This document shows, one piece after another, positions 1 through 11,335 of a DNA stretch of 64,000 nucleotides. The stretch is taken from contig CAUYLG010026657.1 in NCBI GenBank assembly GCA_963573385.1, positions 1-64,000 on the forward strand, given 5' to 3'. The position numbers and the translations under genes were made by a program. A model generated the notes under the pieces. That model was not told where the DNA came from. It saw only the letters and a list, made by a program, of their open reading frames with translations, and did no database searches. The number at the start of each line of letters is the position of its first letter. Position 1 is the first letter of the stretch. This stretch comes from Cacajao melanocephalus. Taxonomy: Eukaryota; Chordata; Mammalia; Primates; Pitheciidae.

Positions 1-2661
1 TAATGGGATTGCTGGGTCAAGTGGTATTTCTGATTGTAGATCCCTGAGGAATTGCCACACTGTCTTCCACAATGGTTTAACTAATTTACATTTCCACCTG
101 TAATGTAAAATCGTTCTATTTCTCCAAATCCTCTCCAGCATTTGTTGTTTCCTGACTTTTTAATGATCGCCATTCTAACTGGTGTAGATGGTATCTCATT
201 GTAGTTTTGATTTGCATTTCTCTAATGACCAGTGGTGATGACCTTTTTTTCATATGTTGGCCACATAAATGTCTTCTTTTGAGAAGTATCTGTTCATATC
301 CTTTGCCCACTTTTTAATGGGGTTGGTTTTTTTTTTCTTGTAAATTTGTTTAAATTTCTAGTAGATTCTGGATATTAGCCCTTTGTCAGACGGCTATATT
401 GCAAACATTTTCTCCCATTCTGTAGGTTGCCTATTCACTCTGATGATAGCTTCTTTTGCTGTGCAGAAGCTCTTTAGTTTAATTAGATCCCATTTGTCAA
501 TGTTGGCTTTTGTTGATATTGCTTTTAGTGTTTTAGTCTTTGCCCATGCCTATATCCTGAATGGTTTTGCCTAGGTTTTCTTCTAGGGTTTTTATGGTTT
601 TAGGTCTTATGTTTAAGTCTTTAATCTGTCTGGAGTTAATTTTTGTATAAAATGTAAGGAAGGGGTCCAGTTTCAGTTTTCTGCATATGGCTAGCTGGTT
701 TTCCTAACACCATTTATTAAATAGGGAATCCTTTCCCCATTGCTTGTTTTTGTCTGGTTTGTCAAAGATCAGATGGTTGTAGATGTGTGGCATTATTTCT
801 GAGTCCCCTGTTCTGTTCCATTGGTCTATATATCTTTTTTGGTACCAGTACCAATCTGTTTTGGTTATAGTAGCCTTGTAGTAAAGTTTGAAATCAGGTA
901 GTATGATGCCTCCAGCTTTGTTCTTTTTGCTTAGGATTGTCCTGGCTATACAGGTTCTTTTTTTATTCCATATGAAATTTAAAGTAGTTTGTTCTAATTC
1001 TGTGAAGAAAGTCAATGGTAGCTTGATGGGGATAGCATTGAATCTATAAATTACTTTGGGCATTATGGCCATTTTCACAATATTGATTCTTCCTATCCAT
1101 GAGCATGTAATGTTTTTCCATTGGTTTGTGTCATGTCTTTTTCCTTGGGCAATATGGTTTGTAGTTCTCCTTCAAGAGGTCCTTCACATCCCTTGTAAGT
1201 TGTATTCCTAGGTATTCTATTCTCCTTGTAGCAATTGTGAATGGGTGTTCAATCATGATTTGGCTCTCTGTCTGTTATTACTATATAGGAATGTCTGTGA
1301 TTTTTGCACATTGATTTTGTATCCCGAGACTTTGCTGAAGTTACTTATCATCTTAAGGAGATTTGGGGCTGAGACAATAGGGTCTTCTAAATGTACAGTC
1401 ATGTCGTCTGCAAATAGAGACAATTTGACTTCCTCTTTTCCTATTTGAATACCCTTTATTTTTTTTTCTTGCCTGATTGCCCAGGCCAGAACTTCCAATA
1501 CTATGTTGAATAGGAGTGGTGAGAGGGGACATCCTTGTCTTGTGCCAGTTTTCACAGGGAATGCTTCTAGTTTTTTGCCCATTCAGTATGATATTGGCTG
1601 TGGGTTTGTCATAAATAGCTCTTACGATTTTGAGATACATTCCATCAATACCTAGTTTATTGAGAGTCTTTAGCATAAAGGGCTGTTGAATTTTATCGAA
1701 GGCCTTTTCTGTATCTATTGAGATAATCATGTGGTTTTTGTCAGTGCTTCTGTTTTTGTGATGGATTATATTTATTGATTTGTGTATGTTGAACCAGCCT
1801 TGCATCCCAGGGATGAAGCTGACATGATTGTGGTGGATAAGCTTTTTGTGTGCTGCTGGATTCGATTTGCCAGTATTTTATTGAGGATGTTCATCAGGGA
1901 TATTGGCCTGAAATTTTCTTTTTTTGTTGTATTTCTGCCAGGTTTTGGTATCAGGATGATGCTGGCCTCATAAGATAAGTTAAGGAGGAGTCCCTCTTTG
2001 TCTATTGTTTGGAATAGTTTCAGAAGGAATGGTACCAGCTCCTCTTTGTACCTCTGGTAGAATTCGGTTGTGAATCAGTCTGGTTTTGGGCTTTTTTTTG
2101 TTGGTAGGCTATTAATTACTGCCTCAATTTCAGAACTTGTTATTGGTCTATTCAGGGATTCAAATTCTTCCTGGTTTAGTTTTGGGAGAGTGTATGTGTC
2201 CAGGAACGTATCCATTTCTTCTAGATTTTCTAGTTTATTTGCGTAGAGGTGTTTATCATATTCCCTGATGATAGTTTGTATTTCTGTGGGATCGGTGGTA
2301 ATATCCCCTTTATCATTTTTTATTGTGTCTATTTGATTCTTCTCTCTTTTCTTCTTTATTGGTCTGGCTAGTGGCCTATCTATTTTGCTAATCTTTTCAA
2401 AAACCAGCTCCCGGATTCATTGATTTTTTTTTGAAGATTTTTTTGCGTCTCTGTCTCCTTCAGTTCTGCTCTGATCTTAGTTATTTCTTCTCTTCTGCTA
2501 GCTTTTGAATTTGTTTGCTCTTGCTTCTGTAGTTCTTTTAATTGTGATGTTAGGCTATTGATTTTAGATCTTTCCTGCTTTCTCCCGTGGGCATTTAGTG
2601 CTATAAATTTCCCTCCAAACACTGCTTTAGCTGTGTCTCAGAGATTCTGGTACGTTGTGTT
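1..2661 (-). mobile_element. L1 LINE, 5'-truncated, antisense (ORF2 remnant)
   Basis: The minus strand carries LINE-1 ORF2 from the reverse-transcriptase domain to the C-terminal region. The RT FADD active-site motif is visible at about 1403-1414, and a C-terminal ORF2 segment lies at 704-1078. The reading frame is broken: RT sequence is split between two frames at 1253-1582 and 1353-1805, and stops separate it from the C-terminal segment, so no active protein can be made. L1 similarity stops near 2661, which is the 5' truncation point. The 3' end lies beyond the left edge of the window. Divergence from young L1 sequence suggests an older primate L1PA/L1PB-type copy; the subfamily is not determined. 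Confidence 0.93.
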
Positions 2662-2945
2662 AGAGGTAGGTTCTTAAGATACCACAGATGCCTCCTAGTC
2701 AGCATGACAAAGGGCAAGTGGGGTGGTTAAGAGCTGGACACTCAGCCAGAGAGCTTGGTTCAGTCACACTGGATGCTGAATATAGAAATACTCCCATTTA
2801 ACTTGAGAAATAGCTTCTCCTATGATCTCACTCCAGTGCCCACCCTCTGCACTGACCTGGCCACTGCAACCATTTCCCTGGAATCCCAGCTGTCCTATAC
2901 CCAATATCCATCTGAAGGGCCAGAGCCTTGCCATCCATATAAGTT
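2662..2945. other. Unique intergenic spacer
   Basis: No repeat or gene is recognised here. The end of the stretch holds the left target-site copy (2935-2945) of the adjoining Alu. Confidence 0.5.
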
Positions 2946-3292
2946 TTGTTTGTTTGGTTGGTTTGGTTTGGTTTGGTTTGGTTTGGTTTGGTTTGGTTTG
3001 GTTTGGTTTATTGAGACAGAGTCTCATTCTGTGGCCCAGGCTGGATTGCTATGGTGTGATCTTGGCTCACTGCAATTTCTGCCTCCTAGGTTCAAGTGAT
3101 TCTTCTGCCTCAGCCTCTGTGTAGCTGGGATTACAGGCACACACCACTAGACCCAGCTAATTTTTGTACTTTTAGTAGAGACAGGGTTTCGCCATGTTGG
3201 CCAGGCTGGCCTCGAACTCCTGACCTCAAGTGATCCGCTCACCCCTGCCTCCCAAAGTGCTGAGATTACAGGCGTGAGCCACCTCACCCAGC
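2946..3292 (-). mobile_element. Alu SINE, antisense, with expanded pentanucleotide tail
   Basis: An antisense Alu begins with GAGACAGAGTCTC after the tail and ends in the typical CACCCAGCC. Its A-tail has been replaced by a TTTGG-type repeat. The flanking CCATATAAGTT (2935-2945) and CCATATGAGTT (3293-3303) form an 11-bp target-site duplication with one mismatch, so the insertion is intact at both ends. Confidence 0.93.
2951..3008. repeat. (GTTTG)n pentanucleotide microsatellite
   Basis: Nine uninterrupted GTTTG units run from 2961 to 3005, with degenerate units to the left. The repeat lies where the Alu poly(A) tail should be, so it grew from that tail. Open frames across it read as a repeated WFGLV pattern and are artefacts. 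Confidence 0.95.
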
Positions 3293-3303
3293 CCATATGA
3301 GTT

Positions 3304-3570
3304 GTTAAGCACTTTGAATATTACTCTTGGGTAAGAGGATGGGCTTTGGGCTCAGAAGAACCAAGATTTAAATTCCAGTTCTTTCATCTACCACCACTGC
3401 GTGACTATAGAAAAGACATTTTATCTTGCTGAGTCTTAGCTTCATCATATACAAAAGATGGATTCCAATAACAGCTCCCTCATTGCATTGGCATAAGAAG
3501 GGAATGAGATGACATCTATACTTAGTTCCAGTGCAAGGCACATAGGAATCACTCAACAAATGCTAATTTC
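3304..3570 (+). repeat. MIR SINE
   Basis: The order of segments is MIR-like: a core about a gain or loss of fluids of G/T-rich sequence, then TGACTATAGAAAAG, CTTAGCTTCATCAT, an AAAGATGG segment, and a tail with GCACATAGGAATCACTCAACAAATGCTAA. Confidence 0.7.
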
Positions 3571-4395
3571 TGCTGTTATTGAGATTGTTATGAATATTTT
3601 AAGGAAAGAAGAAAAATACAAAGACGCTATAGAATGTCATTCCTAGGAGTGCCTTAGAGATCCTCAAGCCCAGGAGTTGCAATGGTCAAGAGGGGAAATG
3701 TATATGCATGAAAAGGCCTGGATGAAATGCAATTAGAAGTGGTGGGGTCTGTGGCAAAAGGAGAACATTTTCCTTACCTGTGGTCATTCACATTCTCTAT
3801 TCTTAAAGACACTGTGACCATCAAACAAAACACATCTGTAAGCCAGATTCATACTCTGGGCTGCTAGCTTGAGACCTCTGAGAGCCTAACCCTTTAATTT
3901 CACAGATGGCAAAACTGAGGCCCAGACTTAGGAGTAAGAGTTGCCTAAGTTCAATGAGGACCAGAATGCTGGCCCTTCAAGCCCTCAATGCATTGCCAAA
4001 CCTCATCTAAAGTCCCCCTTGAAGGAGATCAGACTGGGAGTCATGACTCATTGCTCATATTCCTAAATAATAGACCTAGGTAATTCTTCATAAAGTATGA
4101 TTGAAAGAGATTTTTAAAAATCAGCATTTATCACCTTTAAAGACAAAATTCTATGGCATATTTATTATAATCACGAATACATCCCCCCTCATCCCCTGCC
4201 ATAGAAAAATAAAAGAGAAATGCACTCTAGATGTCTAGATGTTCTAGCTGTCTGACCTCACACATGTCTCTTCACTTCTTACAGAGACTGCTTCAAAGGG
4301 TCACTGTGAGAATTAAATGTGAATATGTGCATAAAGTGCTCATACCAAACAGGAAAGATTAAATGCTCCAGAAGTTATTCTGGGTTTTTGGGTTG
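3571..4395. other. Intergenic stretch, no gene seen
   Basis: No coding or RNA gene is visible. A short run near 3890-3970 (TGGCAAAACTGAGGCCCAGA) resembles a fragment of an antisense MIR. The rest is unassigned. Confidence 0.45.
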
Positions 4396-4698
4396 TCAGG
4401 AGCTTACATAGAATCTGGCCTGCCTGTAAGGCAAACTAAGTTTCCAGGAGGAAAATGATGCATTAACAGATGTGGTCACATCACAACACTGACTATCGAT
4501 TTGTTCAGTAATTATTTCTGCAACATCCAATCCAGGGGCAAGGCGAAAGGGAGGGTGCTGCTGCAGAGAGCTTTCCTCCAAAGCCCCTGGTTGTGGAGGA
4601 TACTCGTTTTTCAGTTCTGCCTCCAAATCTTCTGTGTTCGGGGGCATGTGAACAGCCTTGATTTTCTCTTGCTTGTCCTTTTTTTTCTTCCAAACCAA
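4396..4698 (-). other. Unrecognised 100-codon open frame, possible pseudogene fragment
   Basis: The minus strand is open for 100 codons with a lysine-rich start and then an acidic, proline-containing segment (EDLEAELKNEYPPQPG). This composition is more protein-like than most chance frames here. I do not recognise the family. No poly(A) tail, target duplication or splice pattern is visible to show a retrocopy, and the frame could be chance. Confidence 0.2.
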
Positions 4699-4854
4699 AG
4701 GTCAGTTGCCTTTGTCTTCTGCTTCAAAGCATTCCAGAAGAGAATTCTGTACTCTTTTCAGTAGAAAAGAGTAACAGACAAGACAAAGCAGACACATTCA
4801 AAAGTTGCAGCCTATCTTTAAAGGCAGAAGGCACTTGAGGCAATGTATAATATA

Positions 4855-4896
4855 GACACACAACACACACACACACACACACGCACACACACACAA
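4855..4896. repeat. (CA)n microsatellite
   Basis: This is an interrupted run of AC dinucleotides with one GC interruption. A minus-strand open frame reading CVCVCVCV across it is an artefact. Confidence 0.95.
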
Positions 4897-4899
4897 GAT

Positions 4900-5319
4900 G
4901 AGCCATGACAGATAGAGAGATGCTTTTAGGTGCAAAATTGGATTCTTTCAGGCAAGTTTCTTTTTTTCCCCACTTTCCTGTTTATAGGAGCAGAGATTTG
5001 CACATCCATATTTAAATATCACACTAGCTTCATACAACAGGTGAGATGCTCACAGTGGTGTATGTCAAATACATGTTGTTTGTAAGGAAAGGGACTAAGC
5101 TACACACATCTACACAAAAAGGCTGTCGAGTCAAATGCCAGAAGTACCCTTTCTAGCCTTGGCAAAGGAAGTCTCACCAATATTAGGCTATTACTCATAG
5201 ACAGGTAACACGATGCACACAGATGTTCATGGCTTGAATACTACTTTAGGATTTCCATAGCATCTTTCTCTCACTGGTACTCTTATATACTACTTATGCT
5301 TTTTAAAAATAGAATAATT
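4900..5319. other. Intergenic stretch, nothing recognised
   Basis: The stretch is A/T-rich with no gene, RNA or clearly classified repeat. Confidence 0.4.
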
Positions 5320-5339
5320 CTGAATGAGGAATATTTTTA

Positions 5340-5409
5340 TTTATTTATTTTACTTTAGGTGCATACCATATCTGGCATTTCTCCCCATGTTATCCCTCTC
5401 CACCCCCTG
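5340..5409 (-). mobile_element. Very short antisense L1 3'-end insertion with perfect target duplication
   Basis: The 70-bp insert starts with a T-rich tail (TTATTTATTTTACTTTAGG) and ends with sequence close to the antisense L1 3' UTR (GGCATTTCTCCCCATG, TATCCCTCTCCACCCC). An identical 20-bp sequence flanks it at 5320-5339 and 5410-5429. This is a 5'-truncated, apparently internally deleted L1 copy made by target-primed reverse transcription. The perfect duplication suggests a relatively recent event. Confidence 0.8.
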
Positions 5410-5429
5410 CTGAATGAGGAATATTTTTA

Positions 5430-7215
5430 AGTGAAAGGATAAACCATTAAAAATGTTTAAAATTACCTTGGAGAGGGAGGGATAGGGTGGGCAGGACAGG
5501 GTGTATAGACTCGTTCAAATATACCTTCTTGATAATTTTGACTTCAGAGCCATGTAAATATTTTACATTTAAAGAAATAAAGTTATATCAAAAAAGCAGT
5601 CCTTAAAAATCAAAAGTAAACAAATAAACCTCAATGCAATCCCATTCCAGTTGACTTTAAAACAGTCTTTTGAACATACATTCAAATGAGAGGCAAAGAA
5701 AAATCTTTAACTGATTTTAGTAATCATATTATGGAGGTAGGGTAAGTATAGTTGTCCTAAAATATATGCATGTGAAAAAGAGATAGAGGGGTACAATTTA
5801 TGAGGTTAAAAAAAAACTGTAGCCCTTTTTTTAAACTAGAAATACAAGTTAAAACTCATGTTATATTTTTGGTCTTAAAAATTTCCTAGGTCTTTACGCT
5901 AAAAAAAATCCTGGAAACAATGACCAACTAATCCAATAATGACGAAAAACTGACACCTGTTAAAAGGAACCATTGCATTTTGGAGAAATGGCTGATTCCT
6001 GGTCTGGGTCAGGAAATTTATAAGTTAAGCTTGGAACATCTTGACATATCAGAAAGTGAGAAAGCCACTGAAAGCCTTCTAGGTCATATAAAAGGTCTCA
6101 GGAACCAATTGAATAGGCTCTCCTGGCTAAAGGTGGAACAATGAAAGCATCAATAAGAATAATAATGACAATTTATTGAAGCACATAAAATTTATTTAAA
6201 TCTGAGTTCATCATGAGAATTAAAAATGACAGTAACAAATCAACCAGTAGTACCTTATAAGGATACTAGTAGTTCAACCTATTATTTTATAAACTAAGAA
6301 ATAAAAGGGAAAGAATCAAATATCTATTCTTCCATTTCTATACTAATGGTGCACTGAGTTAACCAAATAGTTGATGAGGGATATTTCTTTATAGAAGTAT
6401 TCCAGCTAATACATGAAAAAATAAATGATAGATTAGAATATCACTATTTTGCAACCACTAGTAAATTAATAAATTAGGCAGTGGTCTTCAGTATCAGCTA
6501 GCATCACAGGAAAAGAGAAAACCATACATTATTAACCTCCCAGTGGATTTTCTTTTGAACCTAAACTGATTAAGCTTCTAACTTACCACCACTTAACAAA
6601 AAATAGAGGGTGCAGAGAAACATATTATCAATGCCACAGACTTGCAAAATCAGCAAAATACAGATTATGGAAAACTCTACTAGGCAAATAATCAAGTTTC
6701 TTATGAAAAATAAAGAAGACAGAGGTAGAATGCTTGTGTGCATGTTGGCAGTGGCGGAGAACCTAGGAATTAAAAGATATTTAAGGAGATATGTCACCCA
6801 ACCATGAGGAATGGGCCTTATTTGAATTCCAATTCATGCAAACAAGCCAACGAACAAGAAACAAATACTTAAAAGACAACTGAAAAAGGAGGATGTTGAC
6901 TGGCTACTTGATGATATTCAGAAATTATTGTTAATTCTGTTTTGTGTGATGATATTGCGGTTATGCTTTAAAAAAAGAGTTCTTATATTTTAGAGATGCA
7001 TCTTGTTGTATTTACAACCGGGAATAATGCAGCGTCTTAGATTTGCTTCAAAATAATTTAGTAGTGTGGAGAATGGGTCAGGGTACCAATGAAACAAAAT
7101 TGACTGTGTGATGATCATTGTTGAAATTAGACAATGGGGACATCAGGACTCATTATGTTAGTCTCTTTATTTTTGTGCATGTTTTAAATTTTGTATAATA
7201 AAAAGTTTAAAAAAC
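5430..7215 (+). mobile_element. Ancient LINE block, probably one long L1M-type 3' region
   Basis: The block ends with the widespread old-L1 terminus: TGATGATCATTGTTGAA, GACAATGGGGACATC, TGCATGTTTTAAATTTTGTATAATAAAAAG. Upstream sequence, such as GTAATCATATTATGG and AAGTTAAAACTCATGTTAT, has the same familiar repeat character. Divergence is high and the open frames inside it are short. The family assignment and left edge are from recognition, not alignment. Confidence 0.5.
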
Positions 7216-7845
7216 TGTTTACTTCATTACTTAACAAATTTACCTAAAGAGGGCATTTCAGAAATGAAAAACTAGTATCACATGCCAATGATGGAAAATA
7301 ACTATAAAAATAAATTCAGTGAAAGCAAATCAAGGTTATTAAATTGTAGTTGTCCAAACCTCTGAATCTGAAGTCACTTTCTTGTTGAACAGCACATGCT
7401 AAGACAGGTTCAAGACATTTCAAGAAAATCAAGGCATGTAGATTGACTTCTGGAAGTAACCCAATGGCTAGAAAGAGAACTGGAAAAAACTTTCTCACAT
7501 GTGTTCCATTGTTATTTAGTGTGCTTGATCTGCCTGGATATCACCTAAAACCTACTCGGGGCAGGGGGATATCACTAGGGTTCCAAGGCTCCCCACTTTG
7601 AGAAATAATGGTATAAAATAATTGGCTTTTAGAACTGGGTGTAATAATGATTCTCTCATTTTGCATTTGAAAGAGAAATGAGACTCACTTAAAAGGAAAA
7701 TGAGACTCAGTATAATTTCATTGCATGCAGCACATATTTTCATCCCTAACTCCAAAATTCTGCCTCCATATTTTTCATCACTGTGTTCTCTGGGCTTCAG
7801 CTTCTCCCTTAAGTACACCCAACTCTTTCCCAGTGTGTGGTCTTT
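7216..7845. other. Intergenic stretch, nothing recognised
   Basis: There is no gene or RNA here. A 112-codon minus-strand open frame (7552-7890) has no recognisable domain. Confidence 0.4.
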
Positions 7846-8165
7846 GTGCATATTGACCTCGTTTCCTGAAATGCTATCTCCCTTCTTCACTTGGCAAATG
7901 CCTCTTACTCTTAGTTGAAACTTAAATGCAACTGTCTTGGAGAGACTTTACCTCTTTACACTCAGCACATTCTCTTTACACTTAATAAATTCTCCAGTTA
8001 TCCAGTTTTATATCACTTTCTCCTTTGAGGCAGGGTTTTTTTAATGATGTTTATTTAACATAATTACCACCATCCCCAACTGGACTGAAGCCTTCAGGAG
8101 AGCAGGACTTATTTTAGTCCCTATCCAATTGCTATGCCCAATACATACTTGCACATTGAATGAAT
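7846..8165 (+). repeat. L2 LINE 3' region
   Basis: The segment order is typical of L2: CCTGAAATGCTATCTCCC, CTTCACTTGGC, a GACTTTACCTC segment, TGGACTGAAGCC, GAGAGCAGGACTTATTT, and a terminal CATTGAATGAATGTCA. Confidence 0.75.
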
Positions 8166-8199
8166 GTCACTTCGGGATATAAAAATTATATTAGAGGCA

Positions 8200-8440
8200 G
8201 TATATAAGAATGATTAAGGGCTCTGCAAGTCAGACTGACTGAATCCATATGTTGGCTCCACCTTTTTCTAGCTGTGTGTCCTTGGGCAAGTTACTTAAAC
8301 TCTCTGTGTTTCCGCTTATAAAATGTGATTAATAGCAGGACCTAATCCATAGGGTTTTGGTGAACATTCAATGAGATACTATTTGTAACAGTACTTAGAT
8401 GCCTGGCACTAATATAAACATATATTGTTATAATTGCATG
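8200..8440 (+). repeat. MIR SINE
   Basis: The MIR core is clear: TAGCTGTGTGTCCTTGGGCAAG, TTACTTAAACTCTCTGTGTTTCC, AAAATGTGATTAATAGCAGGACC, then AATGAGATACT and GCCTGGCAC. Confidence 0.9.
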
Positions 8441-8556
8441 TTGTTACTGTTATACATACTATAATGCTATGCATAATATATAGAGAGTATGCATAAAATA
8501 TACTGCTTTTCTCTCATCAATTCACAGTTAAGTGAATACATACAATACCAGTAAGT

Positions 8557-8712
8557 ACAGTGTGAATACTGTATTGTCATATGTGAATATTTGCCTGGCA
8601 CTACCCTAATATGAGAAACCTGGTATTTTATAGGTAGTTGGCAGGACAGGACATGAATCTCCAAGGCTACCATATTGCACAGTGTGAATACTATATTGTA
8701 ATATGTGAGTAT
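8557..8712. repeat. Pair of 34-bp direct repeats flanking an inverted-repeat arm
   Basis: Bases 8557-8590 and 8679-8712 are the same 34-bp sequence (both begin ACAGTGTGAATACT) with three mismatches. The 88 bp between them are almost entirely the left arm of the long inverted repeat. The layout resembles an insertion with a long target duplication, or a 122-bp tandem unit. Confidence 0.9.
8591..8674 (+). repeat. Left arm of near-perfect 84-bp inverted repeat
   Basis: It reads TTGCCTGGCACTACCC at its left end and is the reverse complement of 9472-9555 with a single mismatch in 84 bases. Weaker pairing continues to 8585. It has no poly(A), TIR or other transposon mark. Confidence 0.97.
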
Positions 8713-8789
8713 AAAAATCAGGCCTTATCACCTGTGGGCCTGGATAACTTGAACATTAGTGTAGTTGTGTACTGTATATGGAATCTACT

Positions 8790-8895
8790 CATTACGCCAG
8801 CATTTACTGAACTTCTACTATGTGCCAATTCTACGCTAAGCATTAGTGACCCAAACAAGAAATGGACATAGTCTGTTCTTTCCAGGATCTCCTGG
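8790..8895 (+). repeat. L2 LINE fragment
   Basis: CATTTACTGAACTTCTACTA, TGTGCCAATTCTACGCTAAG and the following GTGACCCAAACAAGAAATGG match the common L2 segment around ACTATGTGCCAGGCACT. Confidence 0.75.
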
Positions 8896-9471
8896 CCAAT
8901 ACTATGACAAGTAACTCTAAATATATTATAAAGTATACCCATGGCTCAAAGGAGGCCCAAGAGAGGAAGAATGTTATTATGGGTATGGAAAGCTAGCAAT
9001 GCATAAGATAAGACTTCTGAGATAACGTGATTATGAAATATCAATGAATAGGACATTTTCAAAAGGACAGAGACCTCAGAGGGGTTCATTTCCCATGATT
9101 TGAAGAGTTATGGAGTAGAACGGGGTATGTAGAGATACGATGAGCAATTCAGAATGACTGGAGGGTGAAGTTCAAGGACAGACAGAAAGCAGGCACCAGA
9201 TCATGAGTGCCATAATGCAGAGGGGTTAACACTTACCCTGCTAATTTGGGGGAGTCAGTGTGGGGTTTTCAACAGAAGGAAGTTATGGGTAGGCCCCCAA
9301 TTTGAAGGAAAAAATGCCCTAGAGAGAGTAAGCACAGAGGATGGGTTAGCAGAAGTTGAATTCTTGCAGCAGGAAGGCAGAGTGGCCCCTTTAGTCCAGT
9401 CTTGATTTTGAGCAGCCCTATCCTTCTGCTCCCACTGGATTCTTCAGTTTGATTTTCTTCAACAAAATCAG
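8896..9471. other. Spacer between inverted-repeat arms
   Basis: This is most of the roughly 800-bp loop between the arms. No gene or classified repeat is seen in it. Confidence 0.45.
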
Positions 9472-9555
9472 TATGGTAGCCTTGGAGATTCATGTCCTGT
9501 CCTGCCAACTACCTATAAAATACCAGGTTTCTCATATTAGGGTAGTACCAGGCAA
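9472..9555 (-). repeat. Right arm of near-perfect 84-bp inverted repeat
   Basis: This arm is the reverse complement of 8591-8674 with one mismatch. Unlike the left arm it has no flanking direct repeats, so it is the more likely source copy. Confidence 0.97.
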
Positions 9556-9734
9556 GTACTCTTTGCTATTCCATAGGAAGAAGGTGGAGGCTCTGAAAGT
9601 AGCATCCTTGGTAGCATAATTAGATATGCAGACTAATGGGCAGCTCTAGACATGGACAGAATATATAGAGAGGATGGATACATCTGTACACTCTCCTAAT
9701 GTTATGCTTTTCTTATCCTGTTGCTGGAGGCCAA

Positions 9735-9940
9735 TATAGCCTAGAATTTAGATTAAGACATATCAAGATTTGAAAGCAGACTCCTCTACCTGCTAGCTAT
9801 GCAACTCTGGGAAAGTAATTCTACCACTCAGAGACTCAGTTTCCAAATCTGCAAAATTTAGATGATGACGGTTTCTTTATCATAGAGTTGTTGTGAGAAT
9901 TAAATGAGATAATGTTTATCAAGGGTTTAAGCACATGTTG
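9735..9940 (+). repeat. MIR SINE
   Basis: TGCTAGCTATGCAACTCTGG, the ACTCAGAGACTCAGTTTCC segment, TCTGCAAAATTTAGATGATG and GTTGTGAGAATTAAATGAGA are MIR core and tail. Confidence 0.92.
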
Positions 9941-10171
9941 TGACTAGAACTTAGTAACATATACCTGATAAGTGTAGCAATTATTATAGTTCGAGACAGC
10001 AATGAATCCATCTGTCTGGTGGAATCTTGGTATCTATGCGGTCCGAAGGAGGCTTGCTGGTTTATCCATGTTAGTCCAGGAGTATTCGAAGTAGTGCATA
10101 GGTATGTCCCAGAAGAAGAATGGACAATAAACAACAGAGGTGGGATTCGGGTTAGACACAAGGTAGAACTT

Positions 10172-10236
10172 TCAAGAAGTGAGGATTAAAGGAAGAAGTC
10201 AAATTTGAAACGAAGAAGTCAAGAAGTGAGGATTAA
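10172..10236. repeat. 18-bp direct repeat, 47-bp period
   Basis: TCAAGAAGTGAGGATTAA occurs exactly at 10172-10189 and again at 10219-10236. A purine-rich 29-bp spacer contains a further GAAGAAGTCAA. It could be a small tandem duplication. Confidence 0.85.
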
Positions 10237-10444
10237 TAAACCTTGAGTAGTGCAATCCTATTTTTCTCCCCAGGCATCTATTATATATGAAGAAATAAAA
10301 AATCTTATAATTTGAATGGTTTAGCATGATCTTGTTTAAAGACACAAAGACAGATGAATTGATCTCATTATCATATTTCCCTTCCTCTCAGTAATTATTT
10401 GAATCTTTCACTGTTTTCTGGACTTCTTTTAGAAATGAGTACAG

Positions 10445-10615
10445 ACTGTCGAGTTCCTTGATGTATCTGGTGCTGGTAGATAATGGTTGGCTCCGTTGTA
10501 CTCAGAGAAATCATGGACACGGAAAGATTAAGAGATTTACCCAAGGTAACTTGGTAATGTTAGTGAGGTGGGATTTGAACTGCCTCAGGAGGAGTAGCTA
10601 TTTCTCTGAGCTGGA
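10445..10615 (-). repeat. MIR SINE, antisense
   Basis: GGAAAGATTAAGAGATTTAC, CCAAGGTAACTTGGTAATG and GGTGGGATTTGAACTGCC are the antisense MIR core. Confidence 0.75.
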
Positions 10616-10639
10616 GGTGCTGTATCTTTGGATCACTAG

Positions 10640-11335
10640 GGAGAAAGATGCATAAGAATCTCTTTAACTCCTGCTCTAGAATGCCTGGGTTTGCAAATCC
10701 TACAATCATTTCTCCTTGCTGCCCCCTTTTTCAAATGGAAAAGCAATACCAATTAGGTAAAGAAACACCCTTTAGACATGGATGGCAAATTGATTTTATC
10801 TGGAATGCCAAGGCCAACTTATTAGTAGTGGCTATCTAGAAACTGCGTGTTGAGAAGGATTCTGAGGGTCAGTCTGAGAAGGAGTATTGTGATGGATCAG
10901 TGAAGTCTACCATCAGTATAGCACAGAGGGTAAGGAATAATTGTGCCATAAGCTTATATTCGTTAACCAGCATATTAATAGGTCCTTGTTTATGGAGTGG
11001 GCTGGCTTGCATCTGGGGAAAGAGAAAGCAAAACCCTGAGGGAATGAGACTCACGATGGTTCTATTTTAATACAGTGATGGAGGAACTGGAGTTCACGTT
11101 ATACTGGAGAAGCCAGACCTCAAGTTTAAGTCACTGTAATAAGATGGAAAGGGGACAAGTGTCAATCAGTGGGGATCCAGAAGGTGAATCAGGCTGTGAA
11201 CTGCTTCAGGGAAGTGACCATGTCTGGTTTATCCTTGAGTCCTCCATGCCCAGGACTGTGTCTGAGCAAGATCCAAGATTGAGCATCAATTAGTGATTAT
11301 TGAACTGAACATGGCCTGACTTAATATATTAACAG
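10640..11335. other. Intergenic stretch, nothing recognised
   Basis: No gene, RNA or confidently classified repeat is visible. Confidence 0.4.

Noticed and set aside
704..1805. Reverse-transcriptase-like minus-strand frames as a possible retron or functional RT
   Set aside because: The FADD-containing RT and flanking sequence are ordinary broken L1 ORF2; there is no associated RNA or effector gene.
2755..3124. Frames with WFGLV repeats or KPNQT repeats
   Set aside because: They are translations of the Alu-tail pentanucleotide repeat and Alu sequence.
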